A stretch of 64,000 bases of DNA from Myxococcales bacterium. GTDB taxonomy: Bacteria; Myxococcota_A; Polyangia; Haliangiales; Haliangiaceae. Positions 9,314 through 17,866 of this stretch are shown piece after piece (the stretch's first letter is position 1; the number at the start of each line of letters is the position of its first letter). Where the stretch lies: the NCBI GenBank assembly GCA_016720595.1, contig JADKKI010000009.1, forward strand, positions 1 to 64,000, in the 5' to 3' direction. Under the pieces are notes generated by a model, which saw only the letters and a list, made by a program, of their open reading frames with translations, was not told the origin of the DNA and made no database searches. The position numbers and the translations under genes were made by a program.

Positions 9314-11608
9314 TCAGAACGCCGTGCCGTCGACCTTCTTGCCCGGGCTCAAGTTACCGACGTGACCCGTCACAGCGCTGTGGAGCGCGTAGGCCGTGCC
9401 GGTGACATCGGGCGAGAGGTTGAGCGACGTGCCGATCGTCGTGGTCGTGTAGGTCGTCGTGGCAATCGTCACCGGGGTCGCGCCGGCAGTCGCCAGCGTG
9501 ATGCTGTCGCCGGTGTCGTTGAGGCTCAGCGTGTGCGCCGTGCCGTTGGTGAAGAAGTTCGTCACGCCCGCACACGCCGGTGCGCCACCGCCCCACACGA
9601 CCACGGCCTTGCCGGGCGCGAGGGTCAGGCTGCCGGACGTCTGCGCCGCGAACGTGAACTTCACGCCGAGCGCGTCGGCGACCGTCAGCCCCGTGAGGTC
9701 GAGCGTCTTGGCCGAGACGTTGACGAACTCGATGAACTCGTCGTCGCTGTTCGAGAACGAGCCGTCGCAGTTCGAATCGACGCCGCCGTTCGTGCTGCCA
9801 CCGTCGGCCGCGAGGAACTCGTTGATCTTGATGTCGCCGGCGGCGGGGACCACCGGGCCCGTGCCCATCGGGATGATCTTGACGTCGAGCATGTAGCGGC
9901 GGGTCGTGATCGCGGCCGTCGCCGTCGGGTCGTCCGTCACCCGGATCGTGTAGGTGCCTGCGGGAAGCGTCGCGAGCTGCGTCGGGTCCGCGCCGCCTGC
10001 CTCGAAGTCGGTGTCGGGGCCGTCGCCGGCGCCGACGTACGAGCACACGCTGTCGCCTTCGTCGAGGTCGGCCGCGAGGGCCAGGGTGTCCATCGTGGTG
10101 TCCGCGCCGGCCGCGAACACGGCGACCATGGTGTCGTCCGCGGCGGTGCAGTCGAACAGCGGGTTGTCGCCGAAGCCGCCGTAGTCGGCGGTCTGGCCGT
10201 TGATCGTGAAGTACGTCTCGATCTCGACCTTGGAGGTCGCGGTGAGCGTGAACGTGTAGAGGTCGGTGTCACCGGTCTGGAACGACCCACGGACGATGTG
10301 GCTACCCGCAGACAGCGCCTGTGGAACCGTGTCGTTGGGCTCGGCGGCCTCGGTCACGTCCTGCTCGAGGATGCAACCCGAGTTGCAGCGGTCGCCGTTG
10401 GTCATATTGCCGTCGTCGCACTCCTCGGCCGCCTCGACGATGCCGTTGCCACAGCCCATCATCACGCACACCGAAGGCTCACCCGAGCAGGTGTAGCCGG
10501 TCTCGATCTGGCAGGTCGCGTTGCAGCCGTCGCCGATCGCGGTGTTGTCGTCGTCGCAGGTCTCGCCAGTCTGGATGATGCCGTCGCCGCAGCCGACCAT
10601 CTGGCACACCGAGGGCTCGCTGGTGTCGCAGTTCCAGCCGGTCTCGGGACCGCAGGTCGCGTCGCAGCCGTCGCCGGTGGCGGTGTTGCCGTCGTCGCAC
10701 AGCTCGAGCGGACCGAGCGTGCCGTTGCCGCAGCCGGGGGCCGATGCCGTGACCGTGAAGTCGTAGGCGCCCTTCTCGGTGGCGTCGTAGCCGTCGACCG
10801 AGACGTAGTAGGTTCCGGCGGGCAGATTGATGTAGCCGAGGACCTCGACGCCACCCTGGAGGTAGGTGTCGGAGCAACCATCGTCGCCGCCGAGGATGTC
10901 GGTGATCTCGGTGTTGATCATGCAGGGCGCGGTCATCAGGCGGATGCCGCCATCGAACGTGGTGGTGTCGTTGAGCGTGATGACCACGTCGCGCACGCTC
11001 GTCGTGGTGAACTTCCAGATCTCGTCGTTGCCCGCGCCAGCGACGTCGCCATCGCATGCGCCCTCGGCCTGGTGGCTCGTCCCGGTGGTGGTGTCACCGG
11101 TGCCGGTCCCGACCAGGTCGGTGCCCATCGCGGTCAGCGTGAGGGTCTTGGGCGCGGTGCACGAACCGCCGCCGCCGCCCATCGTGCACACCGACGGGGT
11201 GCCGGTGCAGGTGTAGCCGCTCTCGACGATGCAGGTCGAGCTGCAGCCATCGTTGCTCGCCATGTTGCCGTCGTCACAGGCCTCGGTGCCGTTGATCGCG
11301 CCGTTGCCGCACATCCCGCTGCTCTCGTTCTGGCAGGTCGCGGAGCAGCCGTCGCCGGAGGCCATGTTGCCGTCGTCGCACTGCTCGGTGGCGACATCGA
11401 CGGTGTTGTCACCGCACTTCCCCGACTCCATCTTGCACGACGAAGAACAGCCATCACCTGAGGTGGTGTTGCCGTCGTCGCAGGTCTCGGAGCCGGTCAC
11501 GAGACCGTCACCGCAGGAGCCGTTGTTGTTGCCGCCGTCATCGCCGCACGCCGAAGCGAGCACGAGGGCGAGCGACGCACCAAGGAGCGTAGTGAAGCGC
11601 ATCATCAT
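9314..11608 (-). CDS. Myxobacterial Cys-rich repeat (DUF4215) lipoprotein with PPC-like and lamin-tail domains (764 aa)
   Basis: Start at the first of three ATGs (11608), giving a signal with lipobox L-A-S-A-C (Cys21). Six Cys-rich repeats of the form CGDGxxxxxExCDDGNxxxGDGC occur, three at about residues 30-155 and three at 305-440. Between them and after them lie two pre-peptidase C-terminal (PPC)-like beta domains (for example NLPAGTYYVSVDGYD; TLPAGTYTIRVTDD). The last 160 residues form a lamin-tail domain (IKINEFLAADGG, DDEFIEFVNVSAKTLDLTGL, LNDTGDSITLA). These modules are structural or adhesive; no enzyme active site is seen. An anchored surface protein is inferred. The repeat family is nearly confined to myxobacteria, which supports the taxonomic call. 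Confidence 0.9.
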   Translation of the reverse strand: MMMRFTTLLGASLALVLASACGDDGGNNNGSCGDGLVTGSETCDDGNTTSGDGCSSSCKMESGKCGDNTVDVATEQCDDGNMASGDGCSATCQNESSGMCGNGAINGTEACDDGNMASNDGCSSTCIVESGYTCTGTPSVCTMGGGGGSCTAPKTLTLTAMGTDLVGTGTGDTTTGTSHQAEGACDGDVAGAGNDEIWKFTTTSVRDVVITLNDTTTFDGGIRLMTAPCMINTEITDILGGDDGCSDTYLQGGVEVLGYINLPAGTYYVSVDGYDATEKGAYDFTVTASAPGCGNGTLGPLELCDDGNTATGDGCDATCGPETGWNCDTSEPSVCQMVGCGDGIIQTGETCDDDNTAIGDGCNATCQIETGYTCSGEPSVCVMMGCGNGIVEAAEECDDGNMTNGDRCNSGCILEQDVTEAAEPNDTVPQALSAGSHIVRGSFQTGDTDLYTFTLTATSKVEIETYFTINGQTADYGGFGDNPLFDCTAADDTMVAVFAAGADTTMDTLALAADLDEGDSVCSYVGAGDGPDTDFEAGGADPTQLATLPAGTYTIRVTDDPTATAAITTRRYMLDVKIIPMGTGPVVPAAGDIKINEFLAADGGSTNGGVDSNCDGSFSNSDDEFIEFVNVSAKTLDLTGLTVADALGVKFTFAAQTSGSLTLAPGKAVVVWGGGAPACAGVTNFFTNGTAHTLSLNDTGDSITLATAGATPVTIATTTYTTTTIGTSLNLSPDVTGTAYALHSAVTGHVGNLSPGKKVDGTAF

Positions 11609-11722
11609 AGGGAGCGCGCAGTACCACGCCGCCCGCGTCGGCGACGAGCACGAAGTTCCGAGGTAACAAACCACGCCGGAACGGACCGTGTGGAAACGGT
11701 GCCCGGCCTTACGGAACGCGGT

Positions 11723-12268
11723 TCACAGCGCGAGGCTGATCGTGAAGTCCGGGTAGACGGATGAGCAATCCGTCACGCATTCGGAGACCACGTGCTCGTA
11801 GACCACGCCGAGACCGAGCACCAGCTGGCCCGAGACGTAGACCAGGCCGCCGCGGGTCCCGAGCGTGTCGACGTCGGCCAGGTCGTCGCCGATGAACCAG
11901 TGGTTGTAGAACACGCCGACGTACGGGATCACGGGGGACTTCCCGACCAGCGGCTGGGCGATATAGCGCAACGAGGGCGTCAGCTTGCTGATGCTCGGAC
12001 CGTCACCGAACATGTGCAGCGCACCGAGGCCGACCTCCACGCCATCGAGGACGAAGTAGCCGACGGAGCCACCGACGGCGAAGTACCGGTGATCGAGCGT
12101 GGTCTGCGAGCCACCGTAGATGCCGAGACCGAACTTGCCGCGATCGAACGGGGTCTTCAGCGGAGCCTCGGGGGCGGACGGATCGTCGTCGCCGGCCCAC
12201 GCGGGCGTGGCGAGTGCGGCGAGTACACCGAGTCCACCGATCACCAGCGCGACGAGCCCCCGCGTCAT
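11723..12268 (-). CDS. Outer-membrane beta-barrel-like secreted protein (181 aa)
   Basis: ATG 12268 (GGAG five bases upstream) gives MTRGLVALVIGGLGVLAALA and a signal-peptidase site after PAWA-GDD. The mature part has regularly spaced amphipathic strands (FGLGIYGGSQTTL, YFAVGGSVGYFVLDGVEVGLG, LRYIAQPL, PYVGVFYNHWFIG, GGLVYVSGQLVLGLGVVYEH) and ends DFTISLAL, the pattern of small outer-membrane barrels. Two cysteines near the end (SECVTDCSS) could form a disulfide in an external loop. The gene is divergent from the L,D-transpeptidase gene at 12402; the shared 133-bp gap carries a 13-bp direct repeat. Confidence 0.75.
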   Translation of the reverse strand: MTRGLVALVIGGLGVLAALATPAWAGDDDPSAPEAPLKTPFDRGKFGLGIYGGSQTTLDHRYFAVGGSVGYFVLDGVEVGLGALHMFGDGPSISKLTPSLRYIAQPLVGKSPVIPYVGVFYNHWFIGDDLADVDTLGTRGGLVYVSGQLVLGLGVVYEHVVSECVTDCSSVYPDFTISLAL

Positions 12269-12282
12269 GTCTCCAGTATAGC

Positions 12283-12322
12283 GGCTACTCGAGTTTCGAG
12301 GCCCCAGGTGGCTACTCGAGTT
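12283..12322. promoter_or_regulatory. 13-bp direct repeat in a divergent promoter region
   Basis: GGCTACTCGAGTT occurs at 12283-12295 and 12310-12322, 27 bases apart, each containing the palindrome CTCGAG. On the minus strand TATACT lies just before the 12268 gene. The repeat could be an operator shared by the two divergent genes; this is inference. Confidence 0.35.
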
Positions 12323-12401
12323 GCCAGCGGATCGTCGCTGCTCGATCAGGGGCTTGCGTGCTCGGCGACGAGGATCGATTCCTGCAGCCGGCGCGGACCA
12401 C

Positions 12402-13709
12402 GTGAAGTACCTGTGGTCACTCTCGCTCCTCGCCGCGCTGGCCTCCTGCGCGGATGACGCTGCTCCGTCCGATGACGTGGGTGGTGACCTGCCGCTGGGC
12501 GATGTCTCGGCAGATGACATGAAGGCGGACGGCAACTGGGGCGCGGCCCTGACCTGCAAGCCGGTCCCGAACCTGCCGCCGCTGGCGAACCCGAAGATCA
12601 CCCTCTCGATCGATGGCCTGACGCTCCACCTCACCGATGCGGCGAGTGGCTACGACAAGGTGTTCCCCGTCGGCCCCGGCAAGATCGAGACGGATCCGAC
12701 GAGCGGCGAGTTCCGCGAGTCGCTCTCGTACTACCCCGTCGCGCGCACCGGGAAGAGCGACTTCTCGATCACGCCGGCCAGCATCCAGCCGTGCAAGACC
12801 TGGTGGACGGACCCGGCGACCGGCGAGCAGACGCCGGTGTTCGGCGGCCTGCCGTTCCTCAGCTTCTACGGCAGCTACGCAATCCACGGCCCGATCGACA
12901 ACTTCCGCGCGCCGAACGGCGGCAACCTCCGCCGCGGCTATGTCTCGCACGGCTGCTTCCGCATGGAGGCCGCCGACGTGCTCGAGGTCTACGCGCGCAT
13001 CAAGGGCGTCGCCAAGGTGCCGGTCCACGTCCAGCGTGAACCCGAGCGCACGCCGGAGCGCACCAAGGTGGATCTGGCGGCGAAGTGGATCGGCTCGCAG
13101 TGCACCGCGAACAGCGACTGCAACTTCACGGGCGGCTACTGCGCGACCAACAAGCTCACGCAGCGCGGGTTCTGCAGCGCGCGCTGCACGACGACGTGCG
13201 CGGATCGCGCGGGCGCTCCGTCGACGTTCTGCGTGGCGGATCCCTCGGCCGCAGCCTCCACGACGGCCCAGGCCAAGGGCATGTGCGTGCCGAAGTCCGT
13301 GCCCGAGAACTTCGAGTGCCGCCCGTACGATCACTTCCAGCCGGTGCAGCTGGCGCGGTTCAACCAGCCCACCGTCAAGGCGAACGTGTGCATGCCCGCC
13401 TCACCGGGCTGGGTGGGCGATCACTGCACGACGAACACCGACTGCAAGACCGGCACGACGTGTCTCGGCGCCACGGCGACGCGCACGGGTGTGTGCTCGA
13501 TGGCGTGCAACCAGTTCTGCTCCGATCAGCCCGGCTATGCGGACACGTTCTGCGCCACGGTGCCTTCCCTCGCCGCCGGCGGGAGCTGCCTGCGCCAGTG
13601 CACGCCGAGCTCGAATGCGTCGGAGTGCCCGAGTGATATGGCGTGCGCACCGGCGCCGCGGTTTGGCGCGCCGACGGCGGTCAAGTCGGTCTGCATGCCC
13701 GCGCACTGA
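12402..13709 (+). CDS. L,D-transpeptidase (YkuD) lipoprotein with Cys-rich C-terminus (435 aa)
   Basis: GTG 12402 gives a signal ending L-A-S-C, so a lipoprotein. The YkuD domain spans about residues 60-215 and ends with the catalytic signature YAIHGP...SHGCFRM, with Cys185 as nucleophile and His183/His near IHG as partners. Such enzymes cross-link peptidoglycan through 3-3 bonds or attach proteins to it. The C-terminal 200 residues are a Cys-rich region with two similar blocks (CTANSDCNFTGGYC; CTTNTDCKTGTTCLG), a myxobacterial extracellular module that may bind the wall. No downstream operon partner: the next gene converges. Confidence 0.88.
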   Translation: MKYLWSLSLLAALASCADDAAPSDDVGGDLPLGDVSADDMKADGNWGAALTCKPVPNLPPLANPKITLSIDGLTLHLTDAASGYDKVFPVGPGKIETDPTSGEFRESLSYYPVARTGKSDFSITPASIQPCKTWWTDPATGEQTPVFGGLPFLSFYGSYAIHGPIDNFRAPNGGNLRRGYVSHGCFRMEAADVLEVYARIKGVAKVPVHVQREPERTPERTKVDLAAKWIGSQCTANSDCNFTGGYCATNKLTQRGFCSARCTTTCADRAGAPSTFCVADPSAAASTTAQAKGMCVPKSVPENFECRPYDHFQPVQLARFNQPTVKANVCMPASPGWVGDHCTTNTDCKTGTTCLGATATRTGVCSMACNQFCSDQPGYADTFCATVPSLAAGGSCLRQCTPSSNASECPSDMACAPAPRFGAPTAVKSVCMPAH

Positions 13710-13752
13710 GTTCGCCCGAGCGACATGGCGTCGTGATTTGCCGCGCGGCGGG

Positions 13753-15279
13753 CTAACGGACCACGAACGAGCGGAGCACGCGGAGGCAGATCTCGTCTGG
13801 ACCCGTCGCGATCACGATGAAGCCCGTACCGGCCTCCCCACGGATCATCACCCAAGCCTCGTGTCCCTCGATCTCGACGACCTGCGCGGGAGGTCCGCCA
13901 TCGATCGGGACCTCACGAAGTTGCTTACCGTTGGCGGCGAACGCGGCGCGCACACGGGCCTGCCAGTCCGTGCCGGCCTCGACCGCGAGCCAGTTGACGC
14001 CGTACTCACCACTTCGCCCGAGCCGTGCGCTCAGGGTCTGCTGCTTCGGCTTGTCACCCGTGGTGGGGATTGTGCCCTCCGTCGGAGCGGCGGGGAGCTC
14101 GACCCAGAACTGATGGTGCGCATCCTCGTAGCGCTGCCAGCGCGGCGGCTCACCACGGACGAACGCGAACACGGCGACCACGGTGAGGGCGAGGCCTGCG
14201 AGCCAACCGGTGAACAGTCCGAGCGTGACCACGAGGCCAGTGGGGCGGCGGGTGGCGATGTCGAGGAGCGCCTCCATGTGGGAGGCCTGCGCGCGTGGCT
14301 TGCCTCGCCACTGCACGGGCATGTACGTCCACAGGGCGGTGAACAACGAGCGTCGCTGGGGCTCGTCGAGGGCGGCGGGATCTGCGGGCAGGCCTGCGGT
14401 GCGCAGGGCGCTGCCGGCCGCGAGCGTCTGCTTGCGGATCGGGATCACGAGCAGCATGAACACGCCCACCGCGGCGAGCACCCACAGGTGGAGGTAGAGG
14501 CCGCCGATGGCGAGGGCCAGCGACGCGACGGTCTGGAACGCGATCTCCAGGTGGCGGTGGCGCGAGAACACGAGGAGCTGGAACAGCTGGCCGCCGTCGA
14601 GCGGGGCGAGGGGGAGCAGGTTGAACGCATTGATCGCGACCAGCTGGAGCGCGACCGTGCGGACCACGCCGCTGGCGCCGAGCAGGAGCAAGATCGTCCC
14701 GGCGACGAGGCCGGGGAGGGGGCCCATGAGGAGGACCACGCCTTCCTTCCAGCGGGCCACGCCACGCTTGCGCCCAGCGGCGGCGGCGCCGAACAGCGGG
14801 ATGAAGAAGATGCGGACGTCGGAGTAGCCGAACACCAGCATGCCGAGCGCGTGGCCGAGCTCGTGAATCATCAGCACGGCCACCAGGAGCGCGACCTCGG
14901 TCATCGACGTGCGACCACCGGCGAGCGACGAGAGCACGAACACACCAAGCGTGATCAGGAGGACGCGCGACTTCTCCTGTACGCGCGGTGGGTGCAGGAG
15001 CTGCTCGCTGGCGGCGAGGTACTCGCGCTCCTGGAGCTCGTCCGAGAACCCGGGTGGTCCCAGCCGTGACGCGGGTGATGACTCGGGTGATGACTCGGGT
15101 GATGACTCGGGTGATGACTCGGGTGATGACTCGGGTGATGACTCGGGTGATGACTCGGGTGATGACCCGGGTGATGCATCGAGCGATGACTCGGGTGATG
15201 ACGCGGGTGATGACGCGGGTGATGACTCGGCAGGTGGTTCCGGCTGCTCGTCGCCACGCTCGTCCCCCCGCTGGTTCAT
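13753..15279 (-). CDS. M50 (site-2-protease-like) membrane zinc metallopeptidase (508 aa)
   Basis: Intramembrane protease of the S2P type. HELGH (139-143) is the zinc motif in the first core helix, and NLLPLAPLDGG (about 220-230) supplies the third ligand, both intact. Five or six transmembrane segments cover residues 105-385. The N-terminal 80 residues are a low-complexity Ser/Pro/Glu tail encoded by a 12-bp tandem repeat. The C-terminal 130 residues (after FAFVRGEPPRWQRYE) form a soluble domain that may sense or bind substrate. Known relatives cut membrane-bound anti-sigma factors or transcription factors; no such partner is adjacent. Divergent from the TPR lipoprotein gene with a 45-bp gap. 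Confidence 0.88.
   Translation of the reverse strand: MNQRGDERGDEQPEPPAESSPASSPASSPESSLDASPGSSPESSPESSPESSPESSPESSPESSPESSPASRLGPPGFSDELQEREYLAASEQLLHPPRVQEKSRVLLITLGVFVLSSLAGGRTSMTEVALLVAVLMIHELGHALGMLVFGYSDVRIFFIPLFGAAAAGRKRGVARWKEGVVLLMGPLPGLVAGTILLLLGASGVVRTVALQLVAINAFNLLPLAPLDGGQLFQLLVFSRHRHLEIAFQTVASLALAIGGLYLHLWVLAAVGVFMLLVIPIRKQTLAAGSALRTAGLPADPAALDEPQRRSLFTALWTYMPVQWRGKPRAQASHMEALLDIATRRPTGLVVTLGLFTGWLAGLALTVVAVFAFVRGEPPRWQRYEDAHHQFWVELPAAPTEGTIPTTGDKPKQQTLSARLGRSGEYGVNWLAVEAGTDWQARVRAAFAANGKQLREVPIDGGPPAQVVEIEGHEAWVMIRGEAGTGFIVIATGPDEICLRVLRSFVVR
15068..15223 (-). repeat. 12-bp tandem repeat, 13 units, in the M50 peptidase gene
   Basis: Consensus GACTCGGGTGAT on the plus strand, near-perfect in nine units, with variants at 15164 and 15176. 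On the coding strand it gives repeated S-P-E-S tetrapeptides in the cytoplasmic N-terminal tail. The unit length is a multiple of three, so copy-number change keeps the frame. Confidence 0.95.
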
Positions 15280-15324
15280 GCGCGCACCCTATGCCGAACG
15301 CGGCAGCTGGTTCAATATCGCCGG

Positions 15325-16464
15325 ATGATCCGTCAGGTCGTCCTGGGAGTGCTGGTCGTGGTGGGCTGCAAGGGCAAGGCGAGCCAGGAGCCTGCGCCGA
15401 CACCAGCGCCCGCCCCAGCGCCCGCACCAGCGCCCGCACCAGCGCCAGCTCCCAAGGCGAAGAGCGGCAGCGCCGTCGAGGATCCGAAGGTGCGAGCGGC
15501 GTACCGGGCGGGGATGGCGCAGGGTCGCAAGGCCACCGACAAGAAGCAGTGGGCCGAGGCGATCGCGGGGTTCGATGCGGCGCTGGCGGCGAAGAAGAGC
15601 GATCCGCGTGCGCTCGCGGAGCGCGGGTTCGCGCGGCTCCTCGAGGGCAGTGATCTCGATGGTGCCTGGCGCGACCTCGATCGCGCGGCGGGCGGCACCA
15701 AGGACGTCAAGCTGCAGTCGATGATCTGGTTCAACCGAGGGCTCGTCGAGGAGAAGCGCGGCAACGCGATCAATGCCACGGCGGCGTTCACGATCGCGAA
15801 CGTCCTGCGGCCCACCGCGGCAGCGAAGGCCAAGCTCGCCGGCAAGACGCCGTGCCCGATCGATGTCGAGCATGCGCTGGTCACCGGCGAGGCCAAGGTC
15901 GCCGAAGGCGCGGACTGGATCGCCCTCGTGAAGGCACTGCCGTTCGACGAGCCGAGCACGGCCACGACCAAGGAAGACGCCTGGATGCTCGCGACGGGTG
16001 AGCGCACCGAGCCCGCACTGCCGATCACGATCTCCGCAGGCGACTCGACGGAGAAGGTCTCGTACCTCGTGCTCCGCGGGGGGGCTGGGCTACGCGCGAT
16101 CCCCCTCGGCGTGGCCTCGGGCGGGCGGTGCCCGGGCACGGTCAGCTACGACGTCGTGGAGGCCGATGCCACGCGGATCCTCGTGCGCGGCGCGGATATG
16201 TACGAAGGCGGGTACACGTTCATGTGCGAGGGCAAGGACGGCGAGCGCACCGAGTGCACGGGCGCCGACACCGAGGTGGCCGCGGGGACCGCCTGCTTCG
16301 GTGGCACCCCAACCCGACGAGAGATCGTGATCGATGCGGCGACCGGGAAGGTCCTGCTCGTCCTGGCCCAACCCGATGGTGAGTCCGCCGCGAAGGGCTC
16401 GCTCGCTCCCGGTGGTGTGAAGCTGGTCGGGCTGGGCTGCGATCGCGTCCAGCCGCTGGAGTAA
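15325..16464 (+). CDS. Lipoprotein with Ala-Pro spacer and TPR-like region (379 aa)
   Basis: ATG 15325 gives MIRQVVLGVLVVVGCKG, a lipoprotein signal with Cys15. Residues 20-48 are an (AP)n spacer, expected to be extended and to lift the protein away from the membrane. Residues 55-170 read like two or three tetratricopeptide repeats (KKQWAEAIAGFDAALAAKK, ALAERGFARLL, WFNRGLVEEKRGN), a protein-binding scaffold. The last 200 residues form an unassigned Cys-containing beta-rich domain. A TetR regulator gene follows 79 bases downstream on the same strand but has its own operator and ribosome site, so co-transcription is uncertain. Confidence 0.75.
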   Translation: MIRQVVLGVLVVVGCKGKASQEPAPTPAPAPAPAPAPAPAPAPKAKSGSAVEDPKVRAAYRAGMAQGRKATDKKQWAEAIAGFDAALAAKKSDPRALAERGFARLLEGSDLDGAWRDLDRAAGGTKDVKLQSMIWFNRGLVEEKRGNAINATAAFTIANVLRPTAAAKAKLAGKTPCPIDVEHALVTGEAKVAEGADWIALVKALPFDEPSTATTKEDAWMLATGERTEPALPITISAGDSTEKVSYLVLRGGAGLRAIPLGVASGGRCPGTVSYDVVEADATRILVRGADMYEGGYTFMCEGKDGERTECTGADTEVAAGTACFGGTPTRREIVIDAATGKVLLVLAQPDGESAAKGSLAPGGVKLVGLGCDRVQPLE

Positions 16465-16505
16465 ACGAGTGGGCACACGTGTTCGGTCTTGCCGGCGCGC
16501 CATTG

Positions 16506-16527
16506 AAACGGTACAGGTGTACGGTTT
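16506..16527. promoter_or_regulatory. Inverted repeat, probable TetR operator
   Basis: AAACGGTACAG (16506-16516) and GTGTACGGTTT (16517-16527) form an almost perfect 22-bp dyad (9 of 11 pairs). It lies 17 bases before the ATG of the TetR gene and just upstream of its ribosome site AGGAGGT (16531-16537). Spacing and symmetry fit an autoregulatory TetR operator. Confidence 0.65.
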
Positions 16528-16543
16528 TTCAGGAGGTCGCACG

Positions 16544-17239
16544 ATGCCAACGTCGAACGTCGCGAACGATCGCAGCCACACGCCCAAGGGACGCCAGACC
16601 CGCGATCGGATCGTCTCCGTCGCCGAGGCGCTGCTCGCCGAGCGCGGCTTCCACGGCACCAGCATGCGGGACATCGCCGCGGCGGCGGACCTGCCGCTCG
16701 CGAGCACGATCTATCACTTCGCGAAGAAGGAGCAGCTGTACAAGGAGGTCCTCGACGGGATCGCGGCCGAGCTGATGCACGAGCTCGATCTCGCGATCGG
16801 CCCGGCGCGGATCAAAGGTGACCTCGTGGAGCGGTTCGTGGCGCCGGTCGATGCGCTCGCCCTCGCCCTCGTGAGGTGGACGCTCCGCTACCCGGCGCGC
16901 GTGCGCCTGCTCCTGCGCGAGCTGCTCGATAACCCGACCCGGGTCGCGCGAGCGGCACGTCTGCCGCTCGGGCCGTTCCTCGAGAGGGCCTCCGCGATGG
17001 TGACCTCCGGGGTGCGTGCAGGCGTGCTCGAGGTCCGCACGCCCGAGACGGCCGTGCTGCACGTCGTGGGAGGGCTACACTACGTGGTGGCGGCGCGGCC
17101 CACGGTGGCGCGGATCGTCGGTGCGGCGCGGGCGAAGAAGATCGAGAGCCTGTACGAGCGCGAGGCGATCGCGTTTGCGCGCCACACCCTGGGAGTCCCG
17201 GCGGCGTATGCCCTGATCTCGGGGACGGTTTCAACTTGA
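16544..17239 (+). CDS. TetR/AcrR family transcriptional regulator (231 aa)
   Basis: ATG 16544, seven bases after AGGAGGT, is preferred to the in-frame 16469. The N-terminal helix-turn-helix covers residues 20-65 (TRDRIVSVAEALLAERGF, TSMRDIAAAADLPLASTIYH-F-AKKEQLY), a standard TetR DNA-binding domain. The C-terminal ligand/dimer domain is helical and Leu-rich. A 22-bp dyad in its promoter suggests autorepression; no divergent efflux or catabolic gene is present, so the physiological target is unknown. The last four codons and stop (T-V-S-T-TGA) lie inside a REP-like element beginning at 17221, so the native C-terminus was probably altered by that insertion. Confidence 0.85.
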   Translation: MPTSNVANDRSHTPKGRQTRDRIVSVAEALLAERGFHGTSMRDIAAAADLPLASTIYHFAKKEQLYKEVLDGIAAELMHELDLAIGPARIKGDLVERFVAPVDALALALVRWTLRYPARVRLLLRELLDNPTRVARAARLPLGPFLERASAMVTSGVRAGVLEVRTPETAVLHVVGGLHYVVAARPTVARIVGAARAKKIESLYEREAIAFARHTLGVPAAYALISGTVST

Positions 17240-17265
17240 GCAACGTGCGATCGCCAACCCCGTGA
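17221..17265 (+). repeat. REP-like element, copy A
   Basis: Begins GGGGACGGTTTCAACTTGAG, then CAACGTGCGATCGCCAACCC and CGTGA. Contains the palindrome GCGATCGC. Direct orientation; supplies the stop codon (TGA 17237-17239) of the TetR gene. Confidence 0.85.
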
Positions 17266-17305
17266 AACCTCGTGCGATCGCTAGCCCGGGAAGGACAGAA
17301 GGACA

Positions 17306-17350
17306 GGGGACGGTTTCAACTTGAGCAACGTGCGATCGCCAACCCCGTGA
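17306..17350 (+). repeat. REP-like element, copy B
   Basis: Identical to copy A over its 45 bases and preceded by AAGGACA, a flank also conserved at copy D. Lies in the convergent gap between the TetR gene and the gene ending at 17376. Confidence 0.9.
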
Positions 17351-17375
17351 TCGTTGGTCGAGGCCGGTCTCCTCA

Positions 17376-17795
17376 CTACCGTAGCTGGCGCGTCATGTCG
17401 CCCAGCTTCTCGCCGTCGGACGAGAGGGTGAGGGCGAACGCGAACGGATTGGTGTCCGGGTCCTCGTCGACCACGGTCAGCGTGACGGTCTTGTTGCTGA
17501 GCTTGTACGTGCCGTGTTCGGTGGCCAGGTTGCCCTGGGTGTTGAACGTCCCGTTCGGTTGGAACGTGTAGCGGGTGCACATGGTTCGCTCGTGCGCGGT
17601 GCCGTACCTGTGGCCACCCGCGTCGGTCATGCCGCAAGCGAACTGCGTCACCGTCTGGCACGACTGGAACGTCGTGGTGCGATCAAACGTGGTCGGCGAG
17701 GCCTTGGGAGCCGGCGTCGGGCGCGGTTGGGCTCCAGCGGTGGTGGCGCCGGCAGCGAGGGTGCATGTGAGGAGGAGCAAGGCAAGGAAGCGCAT
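17376..17795 (-). CDS. Secreted protein of unknown function (139 aa)
   Basis: ATG 17795 gives a classical signal peptide (MRFLALLLLTCTLAAGATTA-GAQ). The mature 117 residues contain three cysteines (FQSCQTV, FACGMTD, TMCTRYTF) and an antiparallel-looking pattern (RYTFQPNGTFNTQGNLATEHG, YKLSNKTVTLTVVDED) reminiscent of small lipocalin or copper-resistance-type barrels, with no secure family. It is divergent from the lytic transglycosylase gene (72-bp gap), and the pair is bracketed on both sides by REP-like clusters. Confidence 0.65.
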   Translation of the reverse strand: MRFLALLLLTCTLAAGATTAGAQPRPTPAPKASPTTFDRTTTFQSCQTVTQFACGMTDAGGHRYGTAHERTMCTRYTFQPNGTFNTQGNLATEHGTYKLSNKTVTLTVVDEDPDTNPFAFALTLSSDGEKLGDMTRQLR

Positions 17796-17866
17796 GCAGG
17801 TGGAGACGCGCCAGGTAGACGTCCGATCTATCCAGGCCGACTCGAGGTGTGGTGTAGCGTGGAGGC

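Noticed and set aside
9362..11461. 699-codon open frame on the plus strand
   Set aside because: Shadow of the DUF4215 gene on the other strand; Arg/Val/Gly-rich translation with no domain, signal or ribosome site.
12637..15069. 810-codon open frame on the plus strand
   Set aside because: Runs across the L,D-transpeptidase and antisense to the M50 gene; composition is Arg/Ser-rich out-of-frame translation.
15068..15223. Regular 12-bp repeats considered as a CRISPR array
   Set aside because: No spacers: units are contiguous and lie within a coding frame; no cas genes nearby.
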